This document shows positions 10,694 to 23,417 of a stretch of DNA of 33,832 bases, in pieces. The translations under genes and the position numbers were made by a program. The notes below the pieces were generated by a model. That model was not told where the DNA came from and searched no databases. It was given only the letters and a program-made list of their open reading frames with translations. Within the stretch, counting starts at the first letter, position 1, and the number at the start of each line of letters is the position of its first letter. The stretch covers positions 985,112-1,018,943 of the forward strand of contig NW_014577071.1 in NCBI RefSeq assembly GCF_000485595.1, read 5' to 3'. The stretch is from Priapulus caudatus (Eukaryota > Priapulida > Priapulimorpha > Priapulimorphida > Priapulidae).

Positions 10694-13350
10694 CGAAAGG
10701 GTCGTGTTATACCGTAATGTAAGTGATTTTTTATTTTCGACTTCACGACACCTCTGTGAATGGGTTACGAGATACGCTTACTGCGAAGACTAATGTTAAT
10801 ACTAAATTTTGTTTCTGACAACGGACCACTGGGCGAATTTTACGATATGCATCGTAAAGTCAAAAAAATACAAGATTTGTTTACGTTGAAATTTCAAGAT
10901 TAGAATAATGACATTTTCGGTATGACATATTTGCGGTTGTTTGCGGCAAGCATGGGAAACGTGACATATATCGCATTATCATATTGCCACGCAAAGGCTC
11001 GGTTTGTTCTTTTGTTAATAATTAATCAACTTGTATTCATCAAATATTAATGGCGGCGTCTACTAGTCTGAACTCTCGCTTTACGAAGTGCATGTCATTT
11101 CTCTGTACACTGGCGCCATGGTGATTCAAAACCGTATTGTTGGTTGCCGGCTTTGATACTCTATTGTGATAAGTATGCAATTTTGTAATGCGTGCGTTTC
11201 TATACGAAGTAACCGATATACAGACGGATGTCCTTCTTACACATCTCAACCGTTTAATAGAGAAATCGGTTAGAAAAATCTTTTCAAACTTTTAATGGAA
11301 GGCCGTGATACAAAACCCTAAACTGCATCTTGGTAATGGGTTGCAGAGCATTCACTATAAACGCTTTAACCTAGAAAGCGACTAAATAAACATTTTTCAC
11401 TGTGTGTCACAGTGTTATTATATTAAGTAATCAAATCCTTGGTATTTTGCGTTCATACTGCGTATATTTATGCGTGTTTGTTCAACTGCTTCGGGCAGAG
11501 AATTCGAGCGCGATTCCTGACATGTTATTCTCGTAATGTGGATTCGAGAATTAGAACGCAAACGAATTTACATATTCGTAGTTTTGCTCATTAAACCTTA
11601 CTCAGTTTATCCTCGTTGCATTAAGTTGTCAGGCGCAAAATCGCTTTCACGTATACAGCGAATGATAAACAATCTCAATATATCATTTCCAGAATATTGA
11701 ACAAATGCGATGTATCGATCGACCACTCTTACGAGTATTTGATGCACGGTCTAGTTGGTGAAGACTGCCAACGCAAAGAAACGTGCTGGTAGCGCACGCA
11801 CGCGAATGAAGCATGCATTTAACAAGTTTTAACAAAAATAGTACAAGGTCGGATACGTGCGTGACGATTTCAATGCAACGTTGCATTTCGTTTAATGTAG
11901 AATATGGTAAGTTATTGTCCGTAAGTGCATTTCAGACTAAAATAGTTCTTTTTAACAATAATGTATTTGTTTAATGACTCGGGTCTCTGTGTATGTTTAT
12001 ATCTGAATCGTGCGAGCGAATTATTGTGGAATGGGTGTGCGAGGGGTAGCTACCATCAACTTTATCGGCCGATTTCCCGTTTCATTCTATTCAGATTATT
12101 GTTGAGATTCCAAATGGATTAAACGATGCACCATATGTATCTTTATTCTCTCCACGGTGTTCGTAAACGTATCACAAACACTGTCCGCACTATCGACGAA
12201 CTTTTGGAATTGGTTGGCGGTTATGTTTCTCTATTAATAATCATACGGTGGCGGTTACGACGTGGTTCATACTACAGCACGATACCGATGATATAAACAA
12301 CAGCGTGGTTATTGTGAAAAAAAATGTTATGTAATAAAAATAAATAATTTTAAATCAAATAAATAGCAACCTTTTCAGTATTTAACTGATCAGTCGATGC
12401 TTGTCGTGGTCTATCATAGTTTTTCATGCAGCGGTCTCGGATTCGTTCTTTAATAAATTATTGCAGCAACCTGCTTTCACTATTTGCACTACGACCATTA
12501 TTAAAAAATACGGCTTGTTATATCTGTATTATGAGTAACCGACATAATATAGAACAAACTGCACATAATCTACGTCAAGACTACACGGTGGACAGAATAA
12601 ATTTACAGAGTAGTGTTTGGATTTCGGTCACGCGTGGTCCGTTGAGAGATGGAGCGAGATATTAAACGGATGGCTACGGCGGATTTTCATTTCATTCTAA
12701 TATATTATTTACAAGTTAGGCTTCGTTGCAGATCGCCTCGTTAAAAGTTTTTATTACGAGATTTTTGCTCAGAAACGCTTAATCCAAAAAATGTAGCGAA
12801 ATATAGTCTCACCTCACAGCCGATATATCACTGATTACACTATCTTGAAAAACACTAGGATTTTATGCGGTACATCGTAACACAACGAAAATAACATCGA
12901 GTCGCGAGATTTGGTAAATGTGTCGACTTGTTTGCGAGAGACATGTAAGTCTATGGACAATAGCTGGCGCTAGTAGCACTACTAACTGGTCCAAGATTAC
13001 AAGAAAAGGCTCGCTGGTAATCGAACTTGCATGTTTTGGTGAATACGAAGGTTCCAATGCATTTTATCGTTACTCCAGACAGTTGCTGTTAAGGCCCGTC
13101 TCCACACACGCGGCACGACACGACGCAGCGCCGTTGTGCTGAAAAAAGATACATTGTGATTTCGCGCATTGTGTCTGAGCGCATTGTGTTCACTCTGGTT
13201 CAGTGATCAGAAATTATGCATGTGCTTGAAGTCCATTGGCTGATGGTAGCGTGAGCAAAACACGTGATAAAAAGCAATCGCGTTGATTGGTTCAATTGTC
13301 TTTTCGCCGTCACGTCAGCCGGCAAAAGTCAAACTCATTTGACTTTCGCC
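10694..13350. other. Long gene-free right part of copy 1
   Basis: About 2.65 kb of unrecognised sequence that recurs at about 18581-20930 and 28336-31110. Scattered frames of 60-80 codons occur on both strands (for example minus 11040-11249, plus 12426-12665 and plus 12918-13142). None keeps the same open frame in all three copies. A partly shared peptide around IDEL near 12200, 20085 and 29893 reflects DNA similarity and is broken by stops. AATAAA-like A/T-rich sequence near 12330-12365 is not tied to a supported transcript. Confidence 0.55.
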
Positions 13351-14469
13351 GTCGCCGTGAAACCCGACCTATATATATATGGACCTGGAAACGTGACGTC
13401 TCTGTTCGGAAAATTTACAAATGGCGAATTCAGCGAGCCCGCGAGATGATGCGCGAGTCTGTAATCACTTTTTTAATTAATTATATCCACATAATAAGAC
13501 TATATTCCATTAATTACACACGCGAGGAGATAGCACTTCGCCACAATAGCGATGTCATTACCGAGCGGACAGGTTTCACGTATAAGGCGAACTGTCAGTG
13601 ACTGCCAACACCGGGTTGCCCGGACAACAGTCTTTAATTACACCAACAGACGTTGCCACGCGCGCGTGTATAGAATCGCGCTCAAAATTTTTCATGAGAT
13701 ACAATCGGAAGTCGAATGATGAACGTTGATGACGTCGCCTCATGCGAATCGCAGCGTGAAAGTGCAACGCGATCTTTAGAAAAGAATTGAATTAGTGGGA
13801 CATGCTGCTGAAAGTTTACGATAGCAGGCTTGATTAATGACGGGAGGAGCGCACAGCCTAAAATCAGACCTATAGGTTTTAGATAAACGCAAAGGTTGTG
13901 AGAAGGAGGTGCATGTTGACTGTTTGAACCTTGGCTTGCCAGTTTGAAATCGGCCCGGGTGGCAAACAATACAAGTATATGAGTATTAATATAAGATCTA
14001 TGAGTAATAATCTATGATCTCTGCGTGCATGAACCTAAATGAACTCTGCAGTACCTCGTCTGATAATTTCGCAACTCTCAAACTCGAAGACGGCTGAGTA
14101 TATCTATGCTGATGGCCATGAAGGGGTGAGAAAAGGGTATAATACAAGGTGCATCGCACTGAGGTGATTTTAACATCAAGGATATCGCAGTGGCGTACGT
14201 GTCTATTAAAGTGCGTCACGTGTCCATGTGGGAATGTGAGTTATATATGATTAATGACTGAAGATATCGCCTGACGTTTCGATAAATAGACGCTATAGAC
14301 TTTGGACTTATCGGTTATCGTTTGTAGTTATCACAGTGTTTTTTTTGCAGAGTCATTGTCCGATATTTTGTTGATCCGTAATTTGGCGATCACGTCACAC
14401 ACGGCCTTCTCGGCCGTGGTCGCGCAAAAGCACACGCATACCGAAACGCACGTGTACGCGGACTCGTTT

Positions 14470-14758
14470 TCACACACACGCACATACACACAAACACACA
14501 AGCACACAAATAAACATACACACACACACTCCCCTTCCCCCCAAACACACAAACACACACAAACACACACAAACACACACACACACAACACACACCCCAA
14601 ACATCACACACACCACACCCCACACACACACACTCACCACACACACACACACACACACACACCCACACTAACACACACACACACACACACACAACCCCCC
14701 CCCTACCACAATCCACACCACACACACTCCTCCCCACACACATACGCAGCACACCCAC
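14470..14758. repeat. CA-rich arm of copy 2
   Basis: This is the counterpart of 6563-6867. The left part differs from copy 1 (regular CAAACA units), while everything from 14572 on is identical to copy 1. Frames across it are low complexity. Confidence 0.95.
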
Positions 14759-15975
14759 TCCTCATCTAAACCCACGCCTGCGAAGCGACAGGCAGACACA
14801 GGGCCGCGTGGGCGGGGGGGCGGGGCGCGATGATGAACCGGGAGCATCGGTAATGCCACCTCTCAGCTGGCTTTCCGCCGAATGTTTAACGCGCCACATG
14901 GCCAGATAACATAACCTAGCGTCGGCGTAGTGTACAGAGCAACGATGAAGCGGCAGCTTAAGTCGGTTATCGCAGTCACAAGTCAAGAAAGCGTCTGATG
15001 TTTAAGCGCACGCGTGCTAATGCACTCTAGAGGCAACTATCTCTGAATAGGCAGTGTGCTTCGCGCGCTAACATATCTTAAGCGCCTGACGCCTATGGTC
15101 GCTTCACTACATGGCAAATCAGAATGTCGCAAAAAGATACAACAAAAGTAGAAAATCCATTAGGATTCAGTAATGTTGGGCGCGGTGGCCGGATGTCATA
15201 AGGCAAACGTGATCTACAGAGCAAACAACACCGCTCACTAAGAGTCGATATGCGGCTAGCTAATTGAGAGTACGGGTGAGGAAAATCTACGTAGGCGACA
15301 GCGATTTTAAGGCCCAGGCTCGGCTTACTACGCCCCCCACGCCAGACGAAACCGTAATACACTACCCATAACAATACCGCGCCGCCGCACAACACCTCGT
15401 CCCAGTCACATAAGCATCACACCACACGCACAATATAGACATGCACCGTACCACACACATCACACAACACAACTGACACCACACCGAACGGCAACCAGCA
15501 CAACAACGTAGGTGTGACTGGTGGTGGTGTGTCTGTGTGTGTGCGCGCCGCGCGCGCCGCGCGTGTTGTTGTGTGTGTGTTGTGTGTGTGTGTGCTGTGC
15601 GTGTGTGTGTGTATGTGAAGAGAGAGAGAGAGAGAGAGAGAGTGTGTGTGGTGTGTGCTGTGTGGTGTGTGTGGTGTGCTGTGTGGCTCTGGTGTGCTGT
15701 GTGTGGTGTGTGTGGCGTGTGTGTGTGTTCGATGTATGTGTGTGTTTGTGTGTGGTGTGTGTGTGTGTGTGTGTGTGTGTGGTGTGTCGTGCGTGCTGTG
15801 TGATTGTTACTGTGCTACATGTTGCGTGCGTGTGGAATGTGGCGCGGCGTGCTGGTGTGTTATACCTGGTGTGTCGTGGTCGTGTGCTGCTGTGTTGTGG
15901 CGCGCGCGCGGTGTGTTTGTGTTGTGCAGCGTGTTGTGTTGTGGTATGCGCCGCCGGTACGTTGTGCGGCGTGTG
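14572..15975. repeat. Identical island, copy 2 member
   Basis: Partner of 6681-8084 at a constant offset of 7891, including the core and its G-quadruplex motif at 14801-14825. The identity ends inside the TG arm, where the copies switch to different TG/CG patterns. Confidence 0.85.
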
Positions 15976-16096
15976 CGTGCGTGCGTGCGTGTGTGGCGCG
16001 CGTCCCGCTGTGTGTGTGGTAAATGCGCGCGTTGCGTGTGGCGTGCGTGGCGTGCGTGCGTGCGTGCGTGTGTGCGCGCGCGTGTGTGGTGTGTGC
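15521..16096. repeat. TG-rich arm of copy 2
   Basis: Identical to the copy 1 arm up to 15975, then divergent. It includes the GA run at about 15620-15642. Long frames over it (up to 259 codons) are dinucleotide-repeat translations. Confidence 0.95.
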
Positions 16097-16176
16097 TTCT
16101 GGCTCTTGATGAAATTGACGAATCTGAGAATAATTCTCCTCAGTGATAGGGTCTTTACCAAGATGCCCCGAAGAGA

Positions 16177-16196
16177 GGGGGGGGGGGGGGGGGGGG
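16177..16196 (+). repeat. 20-base G homopolymer
   Basis: Twenty G residues sit where copy 1 has AGGG (near 8295) and copy 3 has a short mixed sequence (near 25652). It lies in otherwise alignable sequence, so it is an insertion private to copy 2 and most likely a sequencing or consensus error. Confidence 0.9.
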
Positions 16197-17947
16197 TGCG
16201 CCACAAGCAATTCTCATACATATATACGATCTCGTACATACAATATCGAAACGATTAACTCAACGGTAAATCTTTATATGCCGTAAGAGCATTTGAGAGC
16301 TTAAGTGATTTTGCGATTAAGTAATTCGAACGGTGAAGACACCGTCAAATATCCCTTGATTTAAAGAGCGGCCTAACTTTATCCGTATCGGAATAAAGAT
16401 CATAATATTATTCGTAAATCTCACCCCAAAACGTTTAACCGAGACACTGCACTAAAAGCCTAGTCGCTGAAGACTCGCGCTTTTCATTTGCGATGATTGA
16501 ATTGCATTACTCCCGATTCCGCGTATACCTACTGCATGAAGCCTACTACGCACTGAAAGAACGTGGGGTTTAAAGCAGCTCATAACAATCCATCAGACAT
16601 CGTTGTTCTGCATTGACGCGATCAAGTCAACGGCGCATACTCTTGGCGGCACAATGTACACGCCAACAGTCCGGAGAAGCAAACAAATTCGGATACGATC
16701 AAAGTTGCGAAAAAAAATCTTTTTATCATTTCTTCGGCTTCTACTCTCTGCTGAATCGTCGTTATGGCGGGTGTTTACGTAAGCGCCGAAGCATCGGTAA
16801 CTCTGTAAAATGGGATGATGTTATAGAGTAAAGGCCCCTACGTTATTTAGATATACCGGCAGTACCAATGCAGTGAACCAAACCATATAGCTGATGCCGA
16901 GTACATTAGCACATGCGTGCTGGTACGCCAAACTGTTATCTCAGTTCTATGAACGTCTATAAGCATTGAGTAAAATGTTATTTAGCTTCTTAGCATTTAA
17001 GACCTTTTTAATTATAATAGAAAATTTCTACATATTAGCATGCCAAACTCACCCGCAATGTACGATCTGTTAAATCTCTACGTGTTAAGGTAAGTTAAGT
17101 TCTTAAGGTGTAGGTTCCTAAGTCGTTAGTTACAGTCGAAATCGCAACGTGCGTCTTTTAATAAAACGTTGTATAGCACGTCATTATCTCTGTTACGTTT
17201 AATTACATAGATCCATCCTTTTTGAAGAAAATACTTGTTATTTAATTTCAAAATTAAACATTAAAGCTATTACTAAATGAATCTTTATACATGTATACAC
17301 TTTAAGTACAAATGGTAACGCTCAGTTTGCAATCGAAGAATGCCTCAAGTCACACGATATTATTAATAAAATTGGTAAAACCGCGAGCCGTGTTTTCAAA
17401 ATTTTACTAATAGAAATGAACTCGACGATTCCTGGTTTCCTATTTCCACACGAACTGCCTACTCGAAGAAATTTGGTGTTCGCGTCTCGATAAGGTTCAG
17501 ATTTAACCTAATGTAATTTAATTTCTACACCAGTCTTTACCTAACTTCCTCGCCGCTTGTTGTCAAAAACCGTGGTAAAGTTAGGGAATAATGTTAATGG
17601 CTATGCTAACCTGCTTACCGACAACGCCCATGCCACCGCAGAATGACGTTGACAGAAACGCATCGCAGCTAACGAGAAACCTACGAACCAGAAACTTAGT
17701 CATTGGTTTCACAGTGGTTGCCGATTGGATGGAAATCGATCACAAAACGTCAATTCATATTCTCACTGTATTACTAATGCCTAGTCCTATTATCGTACTA
17801 TATGTGCCCGTCTTAATGTTTAGTTATCGGATCGAATATCCATATGCATATAGTCCTTAATCATGTAGTAAATAATTAATGAAAACACAGCGGGTCATGT
17901 CTTTATTCTGTCAATGCAAGATATTATCTACGCGTAACTGAAGACGT

Positions 17948-18580
17948 GAGCGTCACTGACTCATCCCCGAATATCATCAGTAAGCAACAATCGCGATCAT
18001 CAAATGTCTTCTGTTTTTATCTGACACGAGATACAAAAAGGTTACCGAAGTGTTTATCATGAAAACACCGGGTTACTTATAAATATAAACAGTGACATCA
18101 ATATACCATTGAATTTTGCTGGGTAAGCTCGCGCTCTTTACATCTTAGTCTGATAGTTAAACTGAAACGGCTAGGTAAAGACAGGGTACTAGATCGCAAG
18201 CGTCAGACTCGGCAAGACATATCAGTAAGACTACAAATCGCCACTTGTAAAAAAATATTAAAATGTTCTGGTTTTGGAACACGATCAGAAGCGTAGCCTT
18301 CCACCCACTTTTTGGGGCAAAGCCATGTACATGGTATGTGCGTGAGAAGCTGACCGCATGGACGCGTGTATTGTACTCTAATTTTGTCTGGGGGGGGGGG
18401 GACTGCCCTCTGTGCCCGCGCACCCCGGAAGCTAGCAGCCTGCGGTATATACAAGAAGGTCCGAATGTTTTCAGGGGGCGAAAACCGATTTTTGCCCCAT
18501 GAATCAAATATGGAACATCATTATCATTTTAATTGTGGCTGGCGTAAGTTGCGTTCTTTCACTTAAGTTTGATCGGTTGC
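17948..18580 (+). repeat. A/B direct repeat pair with insert, copy 2
   Basis: Repeat A lies at about 17948-18161 and B at about 18198-18580. B holds the candidate insert at about 18286-18442, with CAG...GTAG at the left, a G12 run at 18390-18401 and AGCAGCCTG at the right. The arrangement matches copy 1, with extra indels. Confidence 0.75.
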
Positions 18581-20315
18581 GAAGGTCGTGTTATTACCGA
18601 ATGAAGTGATTTTGTTATTTCGACTTCACGACACCCTCTGTGAATGGGTCGAGATACGCTACTGCGGAAACTAATGTTAATACAAATTTGTTCTGAGAAC
18701 GGACCATGGCGAAGTTTACGATATGCCTCGTAAGTCAAAACAATACAACCGATCTTGTTTACGCTGAACATTTCAAGATTAGAATAAGAACATTTTCGGT
18801 ATGACATATTTGCGGTGTGTTCTGCGCAGCATGGAAACGTGACATATACGGCATTATGCATATTGCCACGAAAGGCTCGGTTTGTTCTGTGTGTTAAAAT
18901 CTAATCACTTGTATTCATCAAATATTAAGGCGGCGTCTACTATCTGAACTCTCGCTTTAGCGAAGTGCATTCATTTCCTGTACACTGCGCCATGTGATCA
19001 AAACCGTATTGTTGGTGCCGGCTTTGATACTCATTGTGATAAGTAGCAATTTGATAATGCCTGCGTTTCTATAACGAAGTAGAGATATAACAAGGACGGG
19101 AATGTCGCTTCTTACACATCTCAACAGTTTAATAGAGAATCGTAGAAAAATCGTTTCACCACGTTAATGGCAGCCGTGATACAAACCCTAAACTGCATCT
19201 TGGTAATGGGTTGCAGAGCATCTCACCTAAAACGCTTTAAACCTAGAACGCGACTAAATAAACCTTTTCAGCTGTGTTCAGCAGTGTTTATTAATTAAGT
19301 AATCTAAAATCCTTGGTATTTTGCGTTCATACTGCTTATACGTTGATGCGTGTTTGTTCAACTGCTTCGGCAGAGAAGATCGAGCGCCGAATTCCGACAG
19401 TTATTCTCATAAATGTGGATTCGAGACTAGAACGCAAGACGAAATTTACATATTCGTAGCTTTTGCTCATTAAACTTACTCCAGTTTAATCCATCGTGCA
19501 TTAAGTTGTCAGGCCGCAATCGTTTCAACGTATAGCAAGCGAATGATAACAATCCCCATATATCATTTTCCAGGAATATTGAACAAATGCGATGTCATCG
19601 ATCACCACTCTTACGAGGATTTGATGCACGGTCTATGGTGACAGACTGCCAAGCAAAGAAACGTCGCTGTGCGCAGCGCAACGCGAAAGGAAGCAGCATT
19701 GTAACAAGTTTAACAAAAATAGTCAAGGTCGGATACGTGCGGTGACGAATTCAATGCACACGTTGGCATTCGTTAATGTAGAATGATGGAAGTTATGTCG
19801 TCGTAAGTGCATTTCAGACTAAAATGTTCTTGTTTAACAATAATGTATTTGTTTTAATGATCGGGTCTGCTGTGTACTGGTTTAATATCGTGAATCGTGC
19901 GAGCGTAATTATTGTGGAAATGGGTGCTGGGCGAGGGGTGAGCACATCAACTATCGGCGCGATTTCCCGCGTTCATTCTATCAGCTTATTGTTGACGATC
20001 CAAATGGATTTAAGCTCGATGCACCATACTGTATCTTTTTCTCTCCACGGTGTCTGTAACGTATCACAAACACTGCCCACTATCGACGAACTTGAATTGG
20101 TGGGTTATGTTTCTCTATTAATAACATGACGGTTTGGGGGGCGGTTACTGAAAACGTGGTTCATACTACACACGATACCGATGAATATAAACAACATCGT
20201 GGTTATTGTGAAAAAGAAGTTGAATAAAATAAATAATTTTAAATCAAATAAATAAGCAACCTTGTCAGTATTTACTGATCAGTCGATCTTGGTCGTGGTC
20301 TATATAGTTTTTCAT

Positions 20316-20334
20316 GGGCGCGGCCAGCGCGCCC
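20316..20334. repeat. GC-rich perfect hairpin private to copy 2
   Basis: GGGCGCG at 20316-20322 and CGCGCCC at 20328-20334 form a perfect 7-bp stem with a GCCAG loop. The surrounding sequence aligns with copy 1 near 12427, where most of this GC-rich stretch is absent, so it looks like a short insertion of about 15 bases. Confidence 0.75.
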
Positions 20335-20930
20335 GGTCTTCGATTCGTGTCTTTAAGTAAATTATGCAGCAACTGCTTTCACTATTTGCACTACGACCAA
20401 TATTAGAAAAATAGCGTGCTTTGTTATATCTGTATATGAGTAAGACGACATAATATAGAACAACTGCACAAACTACGTCAAGACTACACGGTGGACAGAA
20501 AATTTACAGAGTAGTTTTGGATTTGCGGTCAAGCGTGTCCGTTTGAAGATGGAGCGAGATATTAAGCGGAATGGAGCTACGGCGGATTTTCATTTCTGCT
20601 AAATATTATTTACAAGTTAGGCTTCGTTGCAGCTCGCCTCGTTAAAAGGTTTTTAGTACGAGATTCTCATAAACGCCTATCAAAAAATGATAGCGAAATA
20701 TAGTCTTCACGCTCACAAGCCGATATGAGGTCACTTGGTGGAAGTTGGCAGCTATCTGAAAAACACTAGGATTCTTATGGCGGTACTGTGAACACACGAA
20801 AATAAATCGAGTCGCCGAGATTTTGTACATATTGTGGTCGACCGTTGATTGCGCAGAGACAGTAACTGTGGACAATAGCATGGCGCTAGTAGGCACTAGC
20901 GGGAACTGGTCAGAGTTACAGGCTCATTCG

Positions 20931-20955
20931 NNNNNNNNNNNNNNNNNNNNNNNNN
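20931..20955. other. Assembly gap (25 N)
   Basis: Twenty-five N bases separate the truncated end of copy 2 from a partial left-flank block. A short round-number gap usually marks a scaffold join of unknown real size. What lies across it is not known. Confidence 0.99.
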
Positions 20956-22162
20956 AGTAATTAGTGTCCATAGTAGGTCTAATATTTGCGGATGGTCGTG
21001 GTCATAAGATGCTAGCCAGAACAGCGCTGAAAGTATGACTGATGTGATCGCGTTGATCGCTAGCCCATGACCTGTCTTAACCTTCTACGCCTTCTCGTAG
21101 TCTTCAATAATGACTAAAGTACAGTCAATGCCGCACCATGTACAGCGCTGCGCCGGCTTACTACACATAGTAAACTAATATAACGGGAAACCCCGTTTAT
21201 TGCAAGGCTACAAAAACCCAACTATAAAAAATCTCCAACAATGCTCCTCCACGGTATTATAAACTATTATAGTTATTACGTAAATCAAATCAAAGCCGGA
21301 TACAATCTGGGTTTATTGCCAGGTATATTTATGTGCGATGAAAAGTCTCGAACGACGAATTCGCGCCGTGATTTACGCGTATTAAATTTCCCAGTCACGA
21401 GAAGTCTACCAATTTCTATGCTGTGGTAGAGTTCGGATAGCAGCTTAAAAATATAATCGTCCAATTATTTTTGCTCTTTTGTTCTGGGTCGGTCGTGGCT
21501 ACCACACGCACGCAGCACAGCAACCGCACGCACGCAGTTCGACCCACCGCACAAACAGCAGTGCTACGGCACGGACACGGCACAACACACACAAGCCTCG
21601 GGCGTTGATATAATCTGCACCAGCCGTCGCGCGAGCGCGCCACGCATGCCACGCACACAAACAACACGAGCACGCGCATCAGACATCATCGGCCACCAGC
21701 GCACACGACATAGGCAGACATCACGCACCCGTTACAGCACATCATGCGCACGCACGCAACAGAACCAACTACACGGCACGCACACATGCACGCACGCACG
21801 CATAAACATCACACATCGCGACGCACACACACCGGCAGCCGTACAGGTAGGTTCGGTGTCCTGCACGCACGCACGGCAACAAACACACACACGGGACGCG
21901 CGCTGCACTGCACAGGCATCACGCACGCACGCACAAACACACGCGACGTGAGGGTAGCGTTCGGCACACGAGTAGGGGGGGCTGACTCATGAGACACGCG
22001 GCGCACATACCGCAGTAAGTGATCCACACACAACGTCAGCGTCATATCACGCACGCTACGCGAGCACATGATCGCACTCACGTCAACACTTCACATACAC
22101 TACATCACACACACACAAACATCACACACTACAAACACACGACAAACACAATAACTATGACG
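20956..22162. repeat. Left flank block L, second copy
   Basis: Homologous to 4545-5480 over its full length, with many indels and a strongly altered CA/CGCA array (about 21500-22140). It starts directly at the gap edge, so its left limit is set by the assembly and not by a biological boundary. A run of frames at 21416-22342 on both strands is mostly array translation. Confidence 0.85.
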
Positions 22163-23417
22163 CCGATATATAACTTATTGTACCTGAAACGTGAAGACGT
22201 CTTCTTGCGGAAAATAGATTACAAATGCGAATTCAACGAGGAGAGCAACTCTGCGAGATGTATTGACGCGAGTCTGTATTTCTCAACGTTATTTGTAATT
22301 AATACATATCGCACATATTATAAGACTATATCCTCTATTTAAAATTACATTTTGACATCGCGTAGCATGTAGACACTTTCGACCCACAATAGTCGATTGT
22401 CATTTGAGCGCGGACGGACCAGGTTCACGTTAAAGGCGAACCTGTCCTAGGACTGCCAACTACTGGTTGCCCGGACAACAGTCTTTTAATTAGCACTCAT
22501 ACCAGACGTTCCACCGCGCCGCGCGTATGTAAGAACACGCTCAACAATTTTTCTATGAGATACGATCGGAAGTCGAAATGATGAAACGTTGATGACGTCG
22601 CTCAATTACGAATCGCAGCGTGAAAGTGTCAAGCCGCGATCCTTTAGAAAAGAATGAATTGAGTGGACAATGCTGCGAACGAGTTTTACGATTATGAAGG
22701 CTGGATTAATGACGGAGGAAGCGCACAGGCCTAAAACAGTACCCATATTAGGTTTTCAGATAACAGCAAGGTTGTGAGAATGAGTCATGTTGACTGTTTG
22801 AACCTTTGGCTTCCCAGTTTGAAAATCGGCCCGGGTGGCAAACAATACAAGTATAAATAGAGATACTTAATATACAGATTCTATGAGTAAACCTAGAGCT
22901 ATGATCTTGCGTGGATGAACCTAATGAACTCTGCAGACCTCGTCTGATTAATGTTCCGCAAACTCTCAAACTCGAAGACGGCTGAGTATATCTAGCTTGA
23001 GTCGGGCCATGAAAGGACGACTGATGAAAGGTGTATATCATACAAGTGCATCGCACTAGGTGAAGTTTTAACATTCAAAAGGAGATCCAGTGGCTGTGAC
23101 GTGTCTATAGTAAGCATGTGACATAGCACGTGTCATTTGGTGCTGGAATGATTATATATGATTAATAACTGAAGAATCGCCTGACGTTTACGAGGAGATA
23201 ATAGGCGCTATTCGACTTTTGACTTATCGTTAATTCTTGGGCTGTTGTTAGCATGACCAGTGTTTTTTTGCTAAGGAGCCTCACTTAGTCCGACGGTATT
23301 TTGCCTTGAATGTGACCGTAATTTGGCGATCACGCACCACCACGGCCTCTCGGCCAGTAAGTCACTGCAAAAGCAGCACGTTATCCCGAAAACGCACGTG
23401 TACGCGGACTTGCGTTT

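Larger units (their letters stand above)
5481..13370. repeat. Macrorepeat copy 1 (about 7.9 kb)
   Basis: The start is a TA run followed by the GGAAACGTGACG motif near 5498. The end is the GTCGCCGTGAAACCCGACCT stretch at about 13351-13370, which runs straight into the next TA/GGAAACGTGACG start. The copy includes CA and TG arms, the A/B duplication and its insert, and long non-repetitive stretches. Judging by indels against the other two copies it is the cleanest of the three. No frame over 100 codons outside CA/TG arrays survives, so I call no gene. It could be a macrosatellite, a segmental duplication unit or an amplified decayed element; the sequence does not decide between these. Confidence 0.9.
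13371..20930. repeat. Macrorepeat copy 2, truncated by the gap
   Basis: This copy begins at the TA run and GGAAACGTGACG motif directly after the end of copy 1, so the two are head to tail. It follows copy 1 throughout and stops at the N gap at a point corresponding to about 13010-13020 of copy 1. It differs by many single-base indels, except in the identical island at 14572-15975. It also carries a 20-G run (16177-16196) and a GC-rich hairpin (20316-20334) not found in the other copies. No gene is supported. Confidence 0.9.

Noticed and set aside
11040-11249. 69-codon minus-strand frame with protein-like composition
   Set aside because: It is not open in copies 2 and 3 and has no recognisable motif. 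A short chance frame is more likely.
12100-12330. Protein-like plus-strand stretch with an IDELLEL peptide and downstream AATAAA-like sequence
   Set aside because: The frame is broken by stops and shifts differently in each copy. The shared peptide follows from nucleotide similarity, and no family is recognised.
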